From Asterias rubens (taxonomy: Eukaryota > Echinodermata > Asteroidea > Forcipulatida > Asteriidae), in contig NC_047063.1 of the NCBI RefSeq assembly GCF_902459465.1, positions 6,324,001 through 6,388,000 on the forward strand: a stretch of 64,000 nucleotides of DNA, given 5' to 3'. This document shows positions 1 through 23,927 of this stretch, one piece after another; position 1 is the first letter of the stretch, and each line of letters begins with the position of its first letter. Both the position numbers and the translations under genes were made by a program. The notes beneath the pieces were generated by a model that made no database searches, was not told where the DNA came from, and saw only the letters and a program-made list of their open reading frames with translations.

Positions 1-498
1 TATGATTATTCTTAGCTTTATTGGAAGATTAGTATATGATTTATTCTTAGCTTTATTGGAAGATTAGTAATATGATTTATTCTTAGCTTTATTGGAAGAT
101 TAGTAATATGATTTATTCTTAGCTTTATTGGAAGATTAGTAATATGATTTATTCTTAGCTTTATTGGAAGATTAGTAATATGATTTATTCTTAGCTTTAT
201 TGGAAGATTAGTAATATGATTATTCTTAGCTTATTGGAAGATTAGTAATATGATTTATTCTTAGCTTTATTGGAAGATTAGTAATATGATTTATTCTTAG
301 CTTTATTGGAAGATTAGTAATATGATTATTCTTAGCTTATTGGAAGATTAGTAATATGATTTATTCTTAGCTTTATTGGAAGATTAGTAATATGATTTAT
401 TCTTAGCTTTATTGGAAGATTAGTAATATGATTTATTCTTAGCTTTATTGGAAGATTAGTAATATGATTTATTCTTAGCTTTATTGGAAGATTAGTAA
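1..498. repeat. 36-bp tandem satellite, open at left edge
   Basis: About 14 head-to-tail copies of a 36-bp AT-rich unit containing TTCTTAGCTTTATTGG and GAAGATTAGTAATATG. Copies are nearly identical; a few lack one or two T or A bases. The array starts before the window and stops abruptly at about 498. It lies in an intron or upstream part of the ABCC gene. Near-identity of units suggests recent amplification. Confidence 0.95.
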
Positions 499-727
499 AC
501 AACAGTGTTTGAGCCTTTCAGTTCAGAAAGTCTCTGCTTGGGGTCAAAACATTGGGCCCTTCACAATCATTTTTACATTATCACTTTTGTGGTTGTAAAC
601 ACATTTAGGTCTCATGCCAAAAAATAGGGTTAAATATTTTTATGTTTATCTGTGAATAACATGAATTGTCTAGGAAAGTTGAAGTTAATTTGGATGTCAA
701 TTGTGTCTGTACATTTTGAATCCACAG

Positions 728-12681
<11,954 letters not shown>

Positions 12682-13159
12682 AGTAACTACCGGTACACTC
12701 GAATGCTGTGTTCCCATTGGACTTTTTATTCCGCTGCTACGGGGAAAGTTATCGTTGGTGTAATTCTGCATTCCCACATAAACTCGTTCTTCGCAACAAT
12801 GCATAGCATGGTACAGCTGGGTCGCAGTAGGATAACAGGTTAGAGCTGTTCCCAATGTACTTTTAGCGGCACTGTTAAGTTACCGTGGCTAGGCGAAAGT
12901 GTCCCGCGACCGCGACCTCTTTCGACCCGTTAGTTTTACATCCATGACATCACGGTACCGGTAAGTTGATAGGGAGGGCGGTTTACCAAGCGTCCCCATT
13001 CGATTTGATGTTTTCATTTTACAGAAAAGTCGCAGTACTTTAACAAAACAAAAACCATTGGGAATAAGGCTTAAGGTATATTTAGTTGTAACAAATGGAC
13101 GAGAATCCAGATTTATGATTTTTTACAACCATCTCTGGTAACCATGATCTAAAATCTGT

Positions 13160-13660
13160 TGTCATTAATGTCCATTCATAAATACCCCAGACAGTATCGC
13201 TACTCCTATTGGTGGAGAGCGCGTCATGTGGGGGTGTATAAAACAGTTGATAATGACCAGCTGGAGCTGTTTATAACCAGCTGGCTTCTGCGTGTTGGGC
13301 GCGTGTACGCCAATATTGTTGCGTGGAACGCGCAATTCATAGCTATTAGTAACAGCGCGTAAACTATTTCTAAGCATGCGCGTAATCTTTTTCTAAGCAA
13401 ACGCGCATAATCTATTTCTAAGTGCGCGCACGTACACACAACCCACGCGCATCAGAAAGATTCTTCACAAAGTTATTGAAAAAAATACTGTCAAAGAGTC
13501 TATTATTGTATTTTTTTAACGTCGTTTTACAAGGGCATTTATGAATGGGAATAAGAGAGTAGTGACTCGTTCTTAAACGTTCTTTTAAAACTTTGCAGGA
13601 TCGTTGTCGTGGCCCTCGCCTTTGGCTCGGGCCTTTAGTCATATACAAAATAGAAGTTAT
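13160..13660. mobile_element. DNA element with CATTCATAAATACC ends
   Basis: The left end TCCATTCATAAATACCCC is inverted at about 13537-13552 (ATTTATGAATGGGAATA). It shares TATTGGTGGAGAGCGCGTCA with 27003-27545 and 49490-50042 but has a different interior with repeated GCGCGTAA-type motifs. Downstream of ABCC; no credible ORF. Confidence 0.65.
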
Positions 13661-14057
13661 GTATACAAAAACCAAAAACAAATATATGCATCTTTTTATT
13701 TGAAGTGTTTTTATAATATGTAAAGTCTTTCACAGTTGATCAAGAGATCTAAAATTGATTAATAATAACTCGTACTGCCTAAGTATGCTAACAATGTGTA
13801 TTTCTCCTATTGTACTTAGTTGTATAGCCAGAAGAAGTGTAACAAGTCTTATTTTTTTAATAAGTAAGTTGTTGATTGCTTTAATAATTTTGTGTTAATC
13901 TATTTTATTTCTTTAACCATTTAACTATAAATCTTATTTTGTAACAATTGACTTATGTGTAAATATTTGGGAATGTCATATAGATACCCACTAGTTACCT
14001 TTTTTTTTGTTTCTGTTATTCAGCTTAGTTTCACAATCAACTTTAAAACTGATTTAA

Positions 14058-14248
14058 AGGCAGTGGACACTATTGGTAAACTTACTATGTCCTTTCATAT
14101 GCTTGATTTTGAGACCTCAGCTGAGGTCTCATATCAATTCAAATATTTCAGTGTAAAATTACTTCTTTCTCAAAAACTAAGTTACTGCAGAGGGAGCTGT
14201 TTCTCCATTGCTCGTATTTTGAGTAATTACCAATTGTGACCAGTGCCT
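14058..14248 (+). mobile_element. T1 MITE, internally deleted (191 bp)
   Basis: TTAA at 14054-14057 and 14249-14252. It keeps AGGCAGTGGACACTATTGG, the GAGACCTCAGCTGAGGTCTC palindrome fused centre to centre, and the end CCAATTGTGACCAGTGCCT. Confidence 0.88.
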
Positions 14249-14252
14249 TTAA

Positions 14253-14975
14253 GTTGATGTATTTTTTATTCCCGGGAACGAGTAATAAACACATCTAGAC
14301 GCAATTTTTGTACCAAAGAATTTTTTATTGATTAGCTTGTAAATTATCAAAAGCTAAATGACAAATTTAAATTTTCTCTTATGAATGGTGGTGTATACAG
14401 CTTATCTCAAAAGTTGTTTGGATAATGGTTTAATGTGTATTTTTATGCAAAGTGATAGAAACACTCTCTAGGTTTGTAGCAACAAAATAAAACAAGATAT
14501 TTTATTGAAAACATTTTGTTGTGAGTCTGACCAAATAAATATTGATAACTGCTTAACTTTGTTTTTTCCAACAGACATACATAGCTGTTGAATGTAAACT
14601 GAGTAGAATAATCAAAGTTTATAGTTGAATTTGGATACAATGTTTCGGATGGTTTGGGATTCACAAAAACTACCTTCACTTATCAAAGTCTGATCCAAAC
14701 AAAGAGTTCTATTAATTCTAAGCTCAATTTACCAGGCACCAAGGACCAACTTGATGCCGCTGGTTATCACAGAATTCAGTCTGCGGCTTATGCCACATAT
14801 ATACAATTTTTCTTTAAAAATGACACTTTTAAAAGCGCAAAACTCTGTGGTAAGCACAGGCGAATGCCATGAAATGGGTACCAATTTTGAAATCATCACT
14901 TCAAGTGGTAAACAATACTGAATTGTTACAAGGCTTAGCAGTAACAACTGCACAATACTCTCTATACATGTGAAA
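14253..14975. other. No recognised feature
   Basis: AT-rich unique-looking sequence between a MITE and a SINE. Short frames here lack any family similarity that I recognise. Confidence 0.5.
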
Positions 14976-15387
14976 GTGTCGTGGCCGAGTGGTTAAGAGC
15001 ACCAAATTCAAACACTGGTGTTTCTGATCAGCAGAGTGTGGGTTTGAATCCCCAGCCGTGACACTTGTGTCCTTAAGTAAGACACATACCCATTGCTTCG
15101 GATGGGACGTAAAGCCGTTGGTCCCATGTGTTGTGTAACACAAGTAAAAGAACCAGTGCACTTATCGAAAAGAGAAGGGGTTCGCCCCGGTGTTCCTGGC
15201 TGTGGCTGCTATATGCGCAGTAGCACCTTGTAAACTCTTAGAAGGTGCTAAATAATTGGGTCTCAGAAATAATCACTGCATAACCTATATTTCTGAAAGT
15301 TTGTATATACTCAGTGCCGTGAGTACCTTGTTTGGTAGATACGTGCGCTTTATAAGACTTCAATATTGTTATTATTATGTTATTATG
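14976..15387 (+). mobile_element. SINE S1, complete copy
   Basis: The head at 14979-15063 looks like a class-II tRNA-Leu(CAA): box A TGGCCGAGTGG, anticodon-loop TTCAAAC, box B GGTTTGAATCC. The body follows (CGGATGGGACGTAAAGCCG, GGGGTTCGCCCCGG), then the tail TAGATACGTGCGCTTTATAAG and ATT-rich repeats. The tail matches the LINE 3' end. RNA polymerase III promoter boxes are retained. Confidence 0.88.
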
Positions 15388-15548
15388 TGGACAATCAACT
15401 AGAGATAGATCAAGTACATTCATTTTACTCAATCATAAGTCACTGGCCTTGATAAAAGCGCTGATGAACTATTGAGATCCTTGGGTGGGACTGTCATATC
15501 TACATACATTTACATTTAGCAGAGAAAACAATGTATGACAAATCAATT

Positions 15549-15700
15549 ATGGCGTGTCGTGGTTGAGTGGTGTCGAACCCAAGCTTTGGTGTTGTCAGCA
15601 GCAGAGTGGGAATTTGAATCCTGGCCATGACACTACAGCCCTTGAGCAAGGCGCTTTAACCATATTATTGCTTTGTAAGGTTGGGAAGGTAGTGCCCTCC
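15549..15700 (+). mobile_element. tRNA-headed SINE S3, degraded
   Basis: GTCGTGGTTGAGTGG, AGCAGAGTGGGAATTTGAATCC and GGCCATGACACT form a weak tRNA-like head, followed by CCTTGAGCAAGGCGCTTTAACC. The body diverges from S1. Confidence 0.55.
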
Positions 15701-16051
15701 TGGTGGATGATACCCACACCTACATCTCAAGCTGGTGTGATACGTCTTCAGAAATGTTTTTTTTTGCTGGCGTAATTATACAGATACAGATAGAGATACA
15801 ACCTTAGGGACTGTGAAGGGGGATAACCCTGTTTCAGCCCCAGGAGTAGGTGACAATGTGCCTCCGGTGACTGTTAAGTGTAGGCCGACCTTGAAGTGGT
15901 AAGCGGTCTCTCAAAAAAATGTTTTTAAATGTCAAGTGCTGAAATATTCAACACTTTGCACCTGTGGCTGTTGTAAAGGTCATATATCCTGAGTTCCACT
16001 CTGATTGGATGAGATCGTTTCTGAATACAATACAGTGAGCTTTAGTGTTCA

Positions 16052-18029
16052 TCATTTCCTCTTCATTGCACGTTTTCCTTCTCCCTTCTTTGGAGGTGCC
16101 TTTCCTTTCAGACGAGCAACTCTCTTCATCTCCTCACTGAAGTCTGCATGTTCATCCCTGTCAGTAGAAGAAACACCATCGTTACATTTTATTTCACTAA
16201 GTAGTCATAAATGTAATAGTCGTAGAAGTAAAGATACTGTGTTAGCGACAACATCAGAGCCCTATTTCATGGCTCTGCTTACCGTCAGTAATGAGTTGGC
16301 GCTTGCAGAAGCAGGGAATTCTGCGCTTACGTCAAGCGTATTTCACAGGTTAGCAGGGAATTTTGGCTTGTGCGCGTGCCTACTCCACGTTAGGCATTCT
16401 ATGCTTACACAACTAGCGCAATTTGGAAAAAAGGTGATCGTAAACAGAGCATGAAATCGGGCCCTGGTTGAATCCACTTTCATATATATTCTGGTTGTGA
16501 AGTCAACGATTCTCAGTAAAGCAAACATTCTAATCTTGTGGGGAGAAGACAAGGAAGTAAGTTTCAGTTTTAGATGTGGGAGTTAAACCTAAGGGAAACA
16601 TTCCATGGGAAAACCCATGCAGTCAAGTGGGGACTGAAAACCCAATCCACATAGTACCCCTGGTGGGATTCAAATCGGGGTCCTAGAGGTAGAAGGCGAG
16701 GAAAGATACCACTACGCCAACACAGGCCTGATACCTCGCGGAGGCAACCAAGGCGAGATACCACTATGCCAACACAGGCCTGATACCTCGCAGAGGCAAC
16801 CAAGGCGAGATACCACTACGCCAACACAGGCCTGATACCTCGCAGAGGCAACCAAGGCGAGATACCACTACGCCAACACAGGCCTGATACCTCGCAGAGG
16901 CAACCAAGGCGAGATACCACTATGCCAACACAGGCCTGATACCTCGCAGAGGCAACGAAGGCGAGATACCACTATGCCAACACAGGCCTGATACCTCGCA
17001 GAGGCAACGAAGGCGAGATACCACTACGCCAACACAGGCCTGATACCTCGCAGAGGCAATGAAGGCGAGATACCACTACGCCAACACAGGCCTGATACCT
17101 CGCGGAGGCAACCAAGGCGAGATACCACTACGCCAACACAGGCCTGATACCTCGCAGGTAGAGGCAACCAAGGCGAGATACCACTACGCCAACACAGGCC
17201 TGATACCTCGCAGAGGCAACCAAGGCGAGATACCACTATGCCAACACAGGCCTGATACCTCGCGGAGGCAACCAAGGCGAGATACCACTATGCCAACACA
17301 GGCCTGATACCTCGCAGAGGCAACCAAGGCGAGATACCACTATGCCAACACAGGCTTGATACCTCGCAGAGGCAACCAAGGCGAGATACCACTATGCCAA
17401 CACAGGCTTGATACCTCGCAGAGGCAACCAAGGCGAGATACCACTATGCCAACACAGGCCTGATACCTCGCGGAGGCAACCAAGGCGAGATACCACTATG
17501 CCAACACAGGCCTGATACCTCGCGGAGGCAATGAAGGCGATTGCCTCCCTGGTCATTGCCTTGTCGCCCTTGAAATGCTAAAGTAGAAATTTACAATTTC
17601 CTCATACCGACATGGAGAAAATGCCTTGCTGCTCTTGCCCTTTCCACAAATTAAGCATCAGGCTTGCCAACCCAATGGCCTATTCTGCATGACATGATGA
17701 GTATACAGTGCTAACACACATCGGTGTATGGGTAAAAACCAAAATTAATATTCTTTATCCTCGATGCAAATTTAACATCTATTATGATGAATAAACTTAC
17801 CTATAAAGACCTAGAAATCTGAGTGTTTTCATCAATTTGTATACTTCATTATGAGGCGGATAATATTCCACAACTTCTGTCCGATGTTCTCTTGGCTTCT
17901 CACTCATCAGCTGCACCACTTTCATTGATTGAGGGGTTGTGGGACGGAAAACATCACCAAAAATACGAGCACTAAGTCGTGCCATTCTTCTTGCATAAAG
18001 AGACGTCATGATGGATGAAGTAGGCCTAC
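16052..18029 (-). CDS. MRPS33: Mitochondrial ribosomal protein S33
   Basis: Two coding exons on the minus strand: 18029-17801 (ATG 18009-18007) and 16157-16052 (stop TGA 16054-16052). Donor GTAAG at 17800 and acceptor GACAG before 16157 join in phase 2. The product is 104 aa, close to the about 106 aa of mammalian S33. Diagnostic blocks are [15 protein letters not shown] near the N-terminus, SMKVV, the central [12 protein letters not shown] and a basic tail [10 protein letters not shown]33 is a small-subunit protein of the mitochondrial ribosome, nuclear-encoded and imported. The acceptor just upstream of the ATG (TTGCAG at 18030) implies a 5' UTR exon that I could not locate. The intron holds a hairpin MITE, a 52-bp minisatellite and a SINE 3' fragment. 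The gene converges on the ABCC gene. Confidence 0.95.
16258..16463. mobile_element. AGCCC-ATTTCAT palindromic MITE
   Basis: Ends AGCCCTATTTCATGG and CATGAAATCGGGCC, related to 45881-46087 and 59229-59445. Internal TCTGCTTACCG / GTAAACAGAGC is a second inverted pair. Flanks are CAG and CTG. In the MRPS33 intron. Confidence 0.7.
16703..17540. repeat. 52-bp minisatellite in MRPS33 intron
   Basis: About 16 copies of a 52-bp unit, with GGCGAGATACCACTACGCC and AACACAGGCCTGATACCTCG as its two halves. Variants are mostly C/T at the TACGCC/TATGCC site and CGCGG/CGCAG at the junction. One unit has a 4-bp insertion near 17157. Long frames on both strands arise from the repeat and are not genes. Confidence 0.95.
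17697..17783 (+). mobile_element. SINE S4, 3' fragment
   Basis: GAGTATACAGTGCT, CATCGGTGTATGGGTAAAAACC and GATGCAAATTTAACATCT match the end of the S4 copy at 12163-12357. It ends 18 bp from the MRPS33 donor. Confidence 0.8.
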
Positions 18030-18194
18030 CTGCAACAAAAAGTAATAAATTAATAATAAATAATAATAAAAATTAATAGACTCCTCAATTTTTTAAAGAA
18101 ATATTACTATTTAGTTAGATGCCTATGTTTGCATCGGGATTATTCATTTTGGTTCAAATCTTCACTGATTAGACTCGGATCTCACAATCACGGA

Positions 18195-18315
18195 TGTCGG
18201 ACACTTCGTACCTTTGCCATTTCGTACCCTGGACACTTCGTACCATAACCAAATTGGTCACTTCGTACCGTGGGCGGGGTACGAAGTGACCATCAGCTGA
18301 GTCACTTAGTACCTT
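18195..18315. repeat. Clustered CACTTCGTACC motifs
   Basis: The motif ACTTCGTACC (or a one-base variant) occurs about five times and once inverted (GGTACGAAGTGACC) in 120 bp. It may be a degraded palindromic MITE. No boundary is clear. Confidence 0.5.
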
Positions 18316-18510
18316 CATTAAAATGTGGATTCCTCAATAATTTAATGTCCGTTGAGATAAAGTTAATAATACTTAATTACTATTTAAGTTAATTACCGCC
18401 AAGGGCAAACATCTTCCGCAAATCTTTTTTACAAATATTTTAAAGTCAAACAGTCACGTAATGAAACATACGTTGTAAAAAAACATAACACACCGCGCAA
18501 ATTACAAATT

Positions 18511-18890
18511 ACAAAGATTGCGCCCAACACTACTAACACTAACAGTTAACACTAACAGACACAAATTGCAGTCTTGTGAGTTGAGTTGAATAGGCCTACA
18601 TACATGTATCCTGGTGTCATGTGTTTTCAGTAGGATAACAGAAAAAAAATTCACAATCAAAAACTGAATGGTTTTTTTTCAAATCATCTATCCAATAACA
18701 CTTACACTTCATGGTGTGTTGAAATTTTTAAAGTTTTGGTTTTACGTTGCAGGATACATGTAGGCCTATTCAACTCAACTCACAAGACTGGAATTTGTGT
18801 CTGCTCCATGGTTAGTGTTAGTGTACTGTTAGTGTGAACTCTGAACTTACTGTGGGGACAGTGTTAGTAGTGTTGGGCGCAATCTTTGAA
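18511..18890. repeat. Large inverted repeat, arms 100-140 bp
   Basis: The left arm 18511-18612 (GATTGCGCCCAACACTACTAA ... TAGGCCTACATACATGTATCC) is inverted at 18752-18890 (GGATACATGTAGGCCTA ... TAGTGTTGGGCGCAATC). The right arm carries about 35 extra bases. The spacer (GGTGTCATGTGTTTTCAGTA ...) recurs at 19889-20012 inside another element, so the structure is nested. Confidence 0.8.
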
Positions 18891-19165
18891 AATTGCCACT
18901 TTTGTAATTTTACCGATGTTTTATAGGCTATAGAAGTAAAACAGAAGTTAATTTTCTACCTCCATGAATAGTCTCACGTCAAGTTATTATGTCATACTTA
19001 CTTTTCAACAAGCTAAGCCATAAATAAAATGTTGCCCTACGCTTTGATGACTCTGCTGTGTATCTGTGCTGCTCTACTCTGTCTGTGTTTCGTCCCAACT
19101 CCAGAATTGTCCCAACTGTAGTTGGGCTGGTCCCAACTTGAGTGTTACAGTTGGGACGGCTACTC

Positions 19166-19371
19166 CAGAGATCTGTAACTAACTAGTCTTGTCTCGTGTT
19201 AATTTGTCACAATTTTCCCCAACATAGAGGGCGCTATCACTCATGAAGGGCAAGAAGAGCACGTAGAGCGGTCGTGTCGTGAGAGTTGTTCTTGAGTGAC
19301 TGCGCCCTCTACGTTGAAAACATGGTGACATATCAACACGAGACAAGACTAGTTGATTACAGATCTCTGGA
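19166..19371. repeat. Foldback element
   Basis: AGAGATCTGTAACTAACTAG...AGAGGGCGC and GCGCCCTCTACG...CTAGTTGATTACAGATCTCT are inverted arms of about 70 bp. CCCAACT/AGTTGGG motifs surround it at 19095-19155 and 19383-19420 and suggest an outer palindromic element. Confidence 0.75.
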
Positions 19372-19847
19372 TCCATCTATAGTTGGGATGTCACAAAGGT
19401 CCCAACTACAGTTGGGACGATTCTAAAGTTAGGATGAAACAACTGAAGGACCGCGCCGTGACCTCCCGTGACCCAGGCCAGCCAACCGTTGGGTTGGGTG
19501 TCACGCGTGCATGCTGCTTGTTATGAAAAGTAATGATGTCAGCGCCCATGCGACGGATGATGTGAAACGGTCCTTTCCTTAGCCAGTGAAAGTTGACAAA
19601 CAACTACAGCAGTGGATTTTCGAAATGTGTTTCCGACTAAAATAAGGTAAGCTACTCATTCATTTACTGCTTACAATACATCGTAGGAGTAGGAGGTCCT
19701 GTTTTCTAGGTGTCCCTAAAATCGTGGCAAATCTTTTATTTACCTCTCTCTGTGCGCGATGTAAACAGTCCCTACCCTAGCTAGATACAAACATTTTGGT
19801 TTTATTTGCCAAGCAAAGAGTCTCCTCTCCCTTGACCAAAACTGAGG

Positions 19848-20906
19848 GATAACTTTACGTATGGCGCCACCACTTTTTCATTCGAAATGAACAGTATCCT
19901 GGTGTCATGTGTTTTCAATAGGATAACAGGAAAATTGTTCACAATCAAAAACTAAATGTGTTTTTTTTCAAATCATCTATCCAATTTTTAAAGTTTTGGT
20001 TTTACGTTTCGAGAGACAGTCCGCCATTAACAGTGCTTATGCATGCATGACATTGGAGCAACGTCATATATTTTCACACCTTTCATTGGTTGGTATTTTA
20101 TTGAATATTCAGAAGCTAGTATGGCGTGCAAAATAAATCAAAAATATTATTCAATTACTACTTAACAAATTTCATTACATTTTTGTCCTAAGGCATTTTG
20201 GCTACTCTATTTAGTATTAGAATCCCCCCCTTGAAACACACACACTTCATAACAATCCGTTTTCCCCCATTTCAGACCAGTAATGTTTGGTGTCAGGAGA
20301 TAAGAAACCAATCTATGATATTTTCTCTTTAATGTAGACTTAATATTCATTACGCTTATCGGAATTTGTTACAGTATGCAGTAAATTAAAAAAAAAAAAA
20401 AAAAAAAATTCATTTTCACTGAAAATATTTTAATATTTTTCCCACATTTGCACACCATAGAATCTCAAATAGTAACCACCTCACGTGATCCATCTAGTGA
20501 CTAAAGCAGAATGAAACTAAATCTAGCAGATAGTAATTTTGTTTTTGAACTTTCGAGGTTGGATGATGTTTCTTTGACTCATTTGAATGTTGGCATAATA
20601 ATGCACTAGTGATTAGTACCAAAAATCATTCATTTTATAAATTTGTTTGAGCATTTTAACCAACGACAGGAAACTTTTTCTCAGCATGATTAAGCCTTAT
20701 GAAAATACAGACTGTGAGTAAACTGCATAGCTTCTGTCACCGGTGCAGCTTGCACAATCTCGCGGTAAACGTGAATCAAAGTTGGGAACCGAAAACATAT
20801 GAGGGTTGATAACGTATGACGCTACGATAATATAATTGACCTCAATGAGATATCCCTTTTTGTAAAAATGAGTGAAAAAGTGGTGGCGCCATACGGAAAG
20901 TTATCC
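19848..20906. mobile_element. 1.06-kb DNA element with ATGGCGCCACCACTTTTTCA ends
   Basis: The left terminus GATAACTTTACGTATGGCGC is mirrored by GCGCCATACGGAAAGTTATC at 20886-20905. The interior is AT-rich with an (A)n run at 20389-20408. No transposase seen. A 114-bp miniature with the same ends lies at 42872-42985. Confidence 0.8.
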
Positions 20907-21340
20907 AAAAAAAATTGCCCATTGAAAAAGGTTGATCATTCTGAACATTCTGGGAAAAAAAATATAGAGCCATGTGCCTTAAATTATTTTCTAATATTTG
21001 TTGAGATTTTTTTGTTAACCCTCGTACTCGTATCAATATTATTATAAATATTAAAATTTAAACATCAGCTTGGTGATTCAATTATCACTTTTTATTTTTA
21101 CGCTTTTTTATAAATATTAAGGGGAATTTTTTTTATTAAAAATAAATAAAAATCAGATTTAAAAGCCAACCATTATTCACACTTTTTATTTAATTTTCAT
21201 TTTTTTTGCAAATTACCTTGGTAATTTTTAAAAATGTCATAACAAACATTGTGAATAAAATGAAGACAACTGCTGGCTATAGAGTCATACACAGAGTCTC
21301 ACAGAACACTTGCAGTCACTGCAGATATTTCTTCAACGTA
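20907..21340. other. AT-rich, no recognised feature
   Basis: Very AT-rich intergenic DNA with several T and A runs. I see no gene or clear repeat boundary. Confidence 0.5.
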
Positions 21341-21357
21341 TGTCTGAATGCCAGTCA

Positions 21358-21566
21358 TCTCGCCCCCTGGTAAAGTCGCCCCCTGCAAAGTCGCCCCCTA
21401 CAAAGTAGCCCCCAGCAAGCTCGCCCCCTCCGTGTACAAACTCGCCCCCTCACAATGTCGCCCCCTTCTAAGTTGCCCTCCCGACACAGTCGCCCCCCCG
21501 ACAAAGTCGCCCCCCAACAAAGTCGCCCCCAACAAAGTCCCCCCCAACACAGTCGCCCCCTATGCA
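21358..21566. repeat. 15-16 bp C-rich minisatellite
   Basis: About 14 irregular copies of GTCGCCCCC followed by 5-7 bases (TACAAA, CAACAAA). Imperfect units suggest an old array. Frames on both strands are repeat artefacts. Confidence 0.88.
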
Positions 21567-21569
21567 TTT

Positions 21570-22155
21570 TTGGCTATTGTTTCAATGAAGGGAATCCTTA
21601 AAGAATTTATACATTTTTGCTGAGGATAAACCACAATTTTTTACAAACATTATTCCGTTGGTAAACAGTTTTTTTTTTTTTTTTTTTTGAAGTTTTTTTG
21701 TTTTTAACTTGACTCAAGACAGGGGATCCTAGGCCTAACTAATTGAAAAACAACAAATTTGTACAAAAATTCTCCCGTTGTAACAAAGTATTTAATTGAA
21801 AATGTAGTTTTCTTGTATTTACTTACACAACCTTTACACTTACCTCACTAAATAAAAGCCATAACTTAGGCTAATGAACATAAAAGATTTCTCACCAAAA
21901 TATACTGTGAATATACTGTGATAAAAAAAAGCATCAAAACTAAAATCAATTCACAAATAAACGTAAAACATATCTTCGTAAATATTATATTGCAATCACC
22001 AGAAACCCAAAGTATTTTCGCTGTTTTCAAACATCGAGTTTTCGACTCGTGGGATCAAAACTAATTGTTTTACTAATTTCTCAAAAAGTATAGCAATTCA
22101 AACAAAAATATTTCAAAGGGAGTTACCCATCATGACCATCTTTATACCATGTAAA
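21570..22155. other. AT-rich, no recognised feature
   Basis: Contains a 19-base T run near 21670. No gene, SINE head or inverted terminus that I can support. Confidence 0.5.
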
Positions 22156-22156
22156 A

Positions 22157-22272
22157 AAGATCCGATAAGAAGTGGTCAAGACCACTTCTTATCGGATCCT
22201 CAAGACCACTTCTTATCGGATCCTCAAGACCACTTCTTATCGGATCCTCAAGACCACTTCTTATCGGATCCT
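22157..22272. repeat. Palindrome followed by 24-bp tandem repeat
   Basis: GATCCGATAAGAAGTGGTC at 22159-22177 is followed directly by its inverse GACCACTTCTTATCGGATC. The inverse is then repeated about four times with period 24 (CTCAAGACCACTTCTTATCG). A hairpin with one arm amplified. Confidence 0.9.
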
Positions 22273-23091
22273 TTTACCGCCCACCAAAGACAGACAAACT
22301 CTAAATCTTCATCAGCTCAATGACTCTCTGGACAGAATAAAGCAAAAATCCAAAACTGCTGTCATCGTTTTGGGAGGTTAGACTAAACAATGCGTGTGCG
22401 CTGTCCATTAACATTGCCCGGCATTCACTCATAATATGGCGTGCACGCACTGCAGCAATACAACATGCATTGTGTACTATATAGTCTTGGCACTTGGGCT
22501 TGGTGCAAGACAATACATGTGTGCACTATCACTCAACTGTCGCGATCCCCTGCTCTCCTAGCCGCGCACATTACTATCAAACAATAGTGGACGCTGTTGG
22601 AAAACTTTAAGATCACCCCATCACACTCACATGCTGGATTGCGACTTACAGAAATGCCCTCTATTGGTGGAATAGTTGCGACATGTTACAGCTAAACTGG
22701 GCCTATGTTGTTACCACTACATTACATTTACTGTAGTAAATGTTTTGTAGCAAAAGCATGGTTTAAAACTGTACAGGTCTATATAAAAAGCATAAGTCTA
22801 ATAATAATTGGCCTATCTAATCATTCAGAAAAATGAATTAATAATAAATGTTACAAAAACAATACAATAAGTAAAACGAGGGGTAACAAAAGCTGGTTTA
22901 ACAAAAACAATGAAATAAGTAAAACGAGGAGTAACATTAACCTGGTTTACTACCTTTAAGCCATAATTTGGAGGAATTCTGAGTAGGTTCCTGTTTATGA
23001 AATGACAATTGACTCTTCGCCTTTTCAACTTAGTTCCCAGTAAATAACAGGAATAGGCCTTTACGTATACATAAATTGTAGAGGGGACGTG

Positions 23092-23440
23092 TCATGGCCG
23101 AGTGGTTAAGAGCATCGAATTCAAGTTCTGGTGGTTAAGTCACCGAAGTGTGGGTTCGAATCCCAGTCATGACACTTGTGTCATTGAGCAAGTTACTTTA
23201 CTATAATTGCTTCTCTTCACCCAGGCGTATAAATGGGTACCCGCGAGTGCGAGGGTAGAGGTTGATATTGTGTATGAAAGACCCCTCAAAGCGCCACGGC
23301 AGCTCAGAGCTGTATGCTCCCCAGGGGGCTGAGAAAGATTAAAGGGATGTTATTGGCCCAATGACCAGGGCACTAATGTAAAGCGCATTGATACGGTAAA
23401 TTGTGAAATGCGCTATTTAAGAATTTTTTATTATTTCAAT
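23092..23440 (+). mobile_element. SINE S2 (tRNA-Leu-like head)
   Basis: Head GTGTCATGGCCGAGTGG, loop ATTCAAG, box B GGTTCGAATCC. The body has ATAAATGGGTACCCGCGAG and GGCCCAATGACCAGGGC. The tail stem AGCGCATT/AATGCGCT (23382-23414) is followed by ATTTAAG and T/A repeats. It is one arm of an inverted pair with 24683-25072. Confidence 0.85.
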
Positions 23441-23574
23441 AAAAATTGGTTTCCAAGTCAGAATGTGTAGGGACTTGGCTTCTTATAATATAACGCGCTA
23501 CTGTCACACAGTGATGCTCAAGGCGCTTTAACAATGCTTATAAATGTTTCATTTTGGGAGCCAAATTACCTTAA

Positions 23575-23927
23575 AGGGAAGGTACATGATTGGTAATTAC
23601 TCAAAACAAATATTAACTTAAAAACTGACTTGGTAACGAGCATTGGAGAGCTGTTGATAGTATAAAACATTGTGAGAAAAAGCTCCCTCTGAAGTACATA
23701 TGTAGCATAGAGTTTGATTAAGAGGTTATTTCTAACTAAAATAATAAAAGACTGCTGAAAGCACACAAATTCGTTCAACAAGGTTTTTTTTTCTCTCTTC
23801 ATTTTCTCGCAACTTCGATGAACAATTTGGTTCAACGTTTCACAGGCTTGTTATTTTATGCTTAAATGCTGGGATACACAAAGTTAGAAGACTGGTCGTT
23901 GACAATTACCAAATGTGTACTTTCCCT
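23575..23927 (+). mobile_element. TTAA MITE, T1 variant with AGGGAAGGTACA ends
   Basis: TTAA at 23571-23574 and 23928-23931. The termini AGGGAAGGTACATGATTGG and CCAAATGTGTACTTTCCCT differ from standard T1, but the interior (AAAACATTGTGAGAAA, GCTCCCTCTGAAG, TGCTGGGATACACAAAG) is clearly T1. Confidence 0.85.

Noticed and set aside
1..498. CRISPR-like regular array
   Set aside because: Units are directly adjacent 36-mers with no unique spacers, in a eukaryotic gene region. It is a satellite.
14979..15063. Functional tRNA-Leu gene
   Set aside because: The tRNA-like head continues into a SINE body shared by many copies, and the anticodon stem is mismatched.
16570..17307. Frames of 77-83 codons on both strands in the 52-bp array
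   Set aside because: Repetitive translation of the minisatellite, in an intron of MRPS33, on both strands at once.
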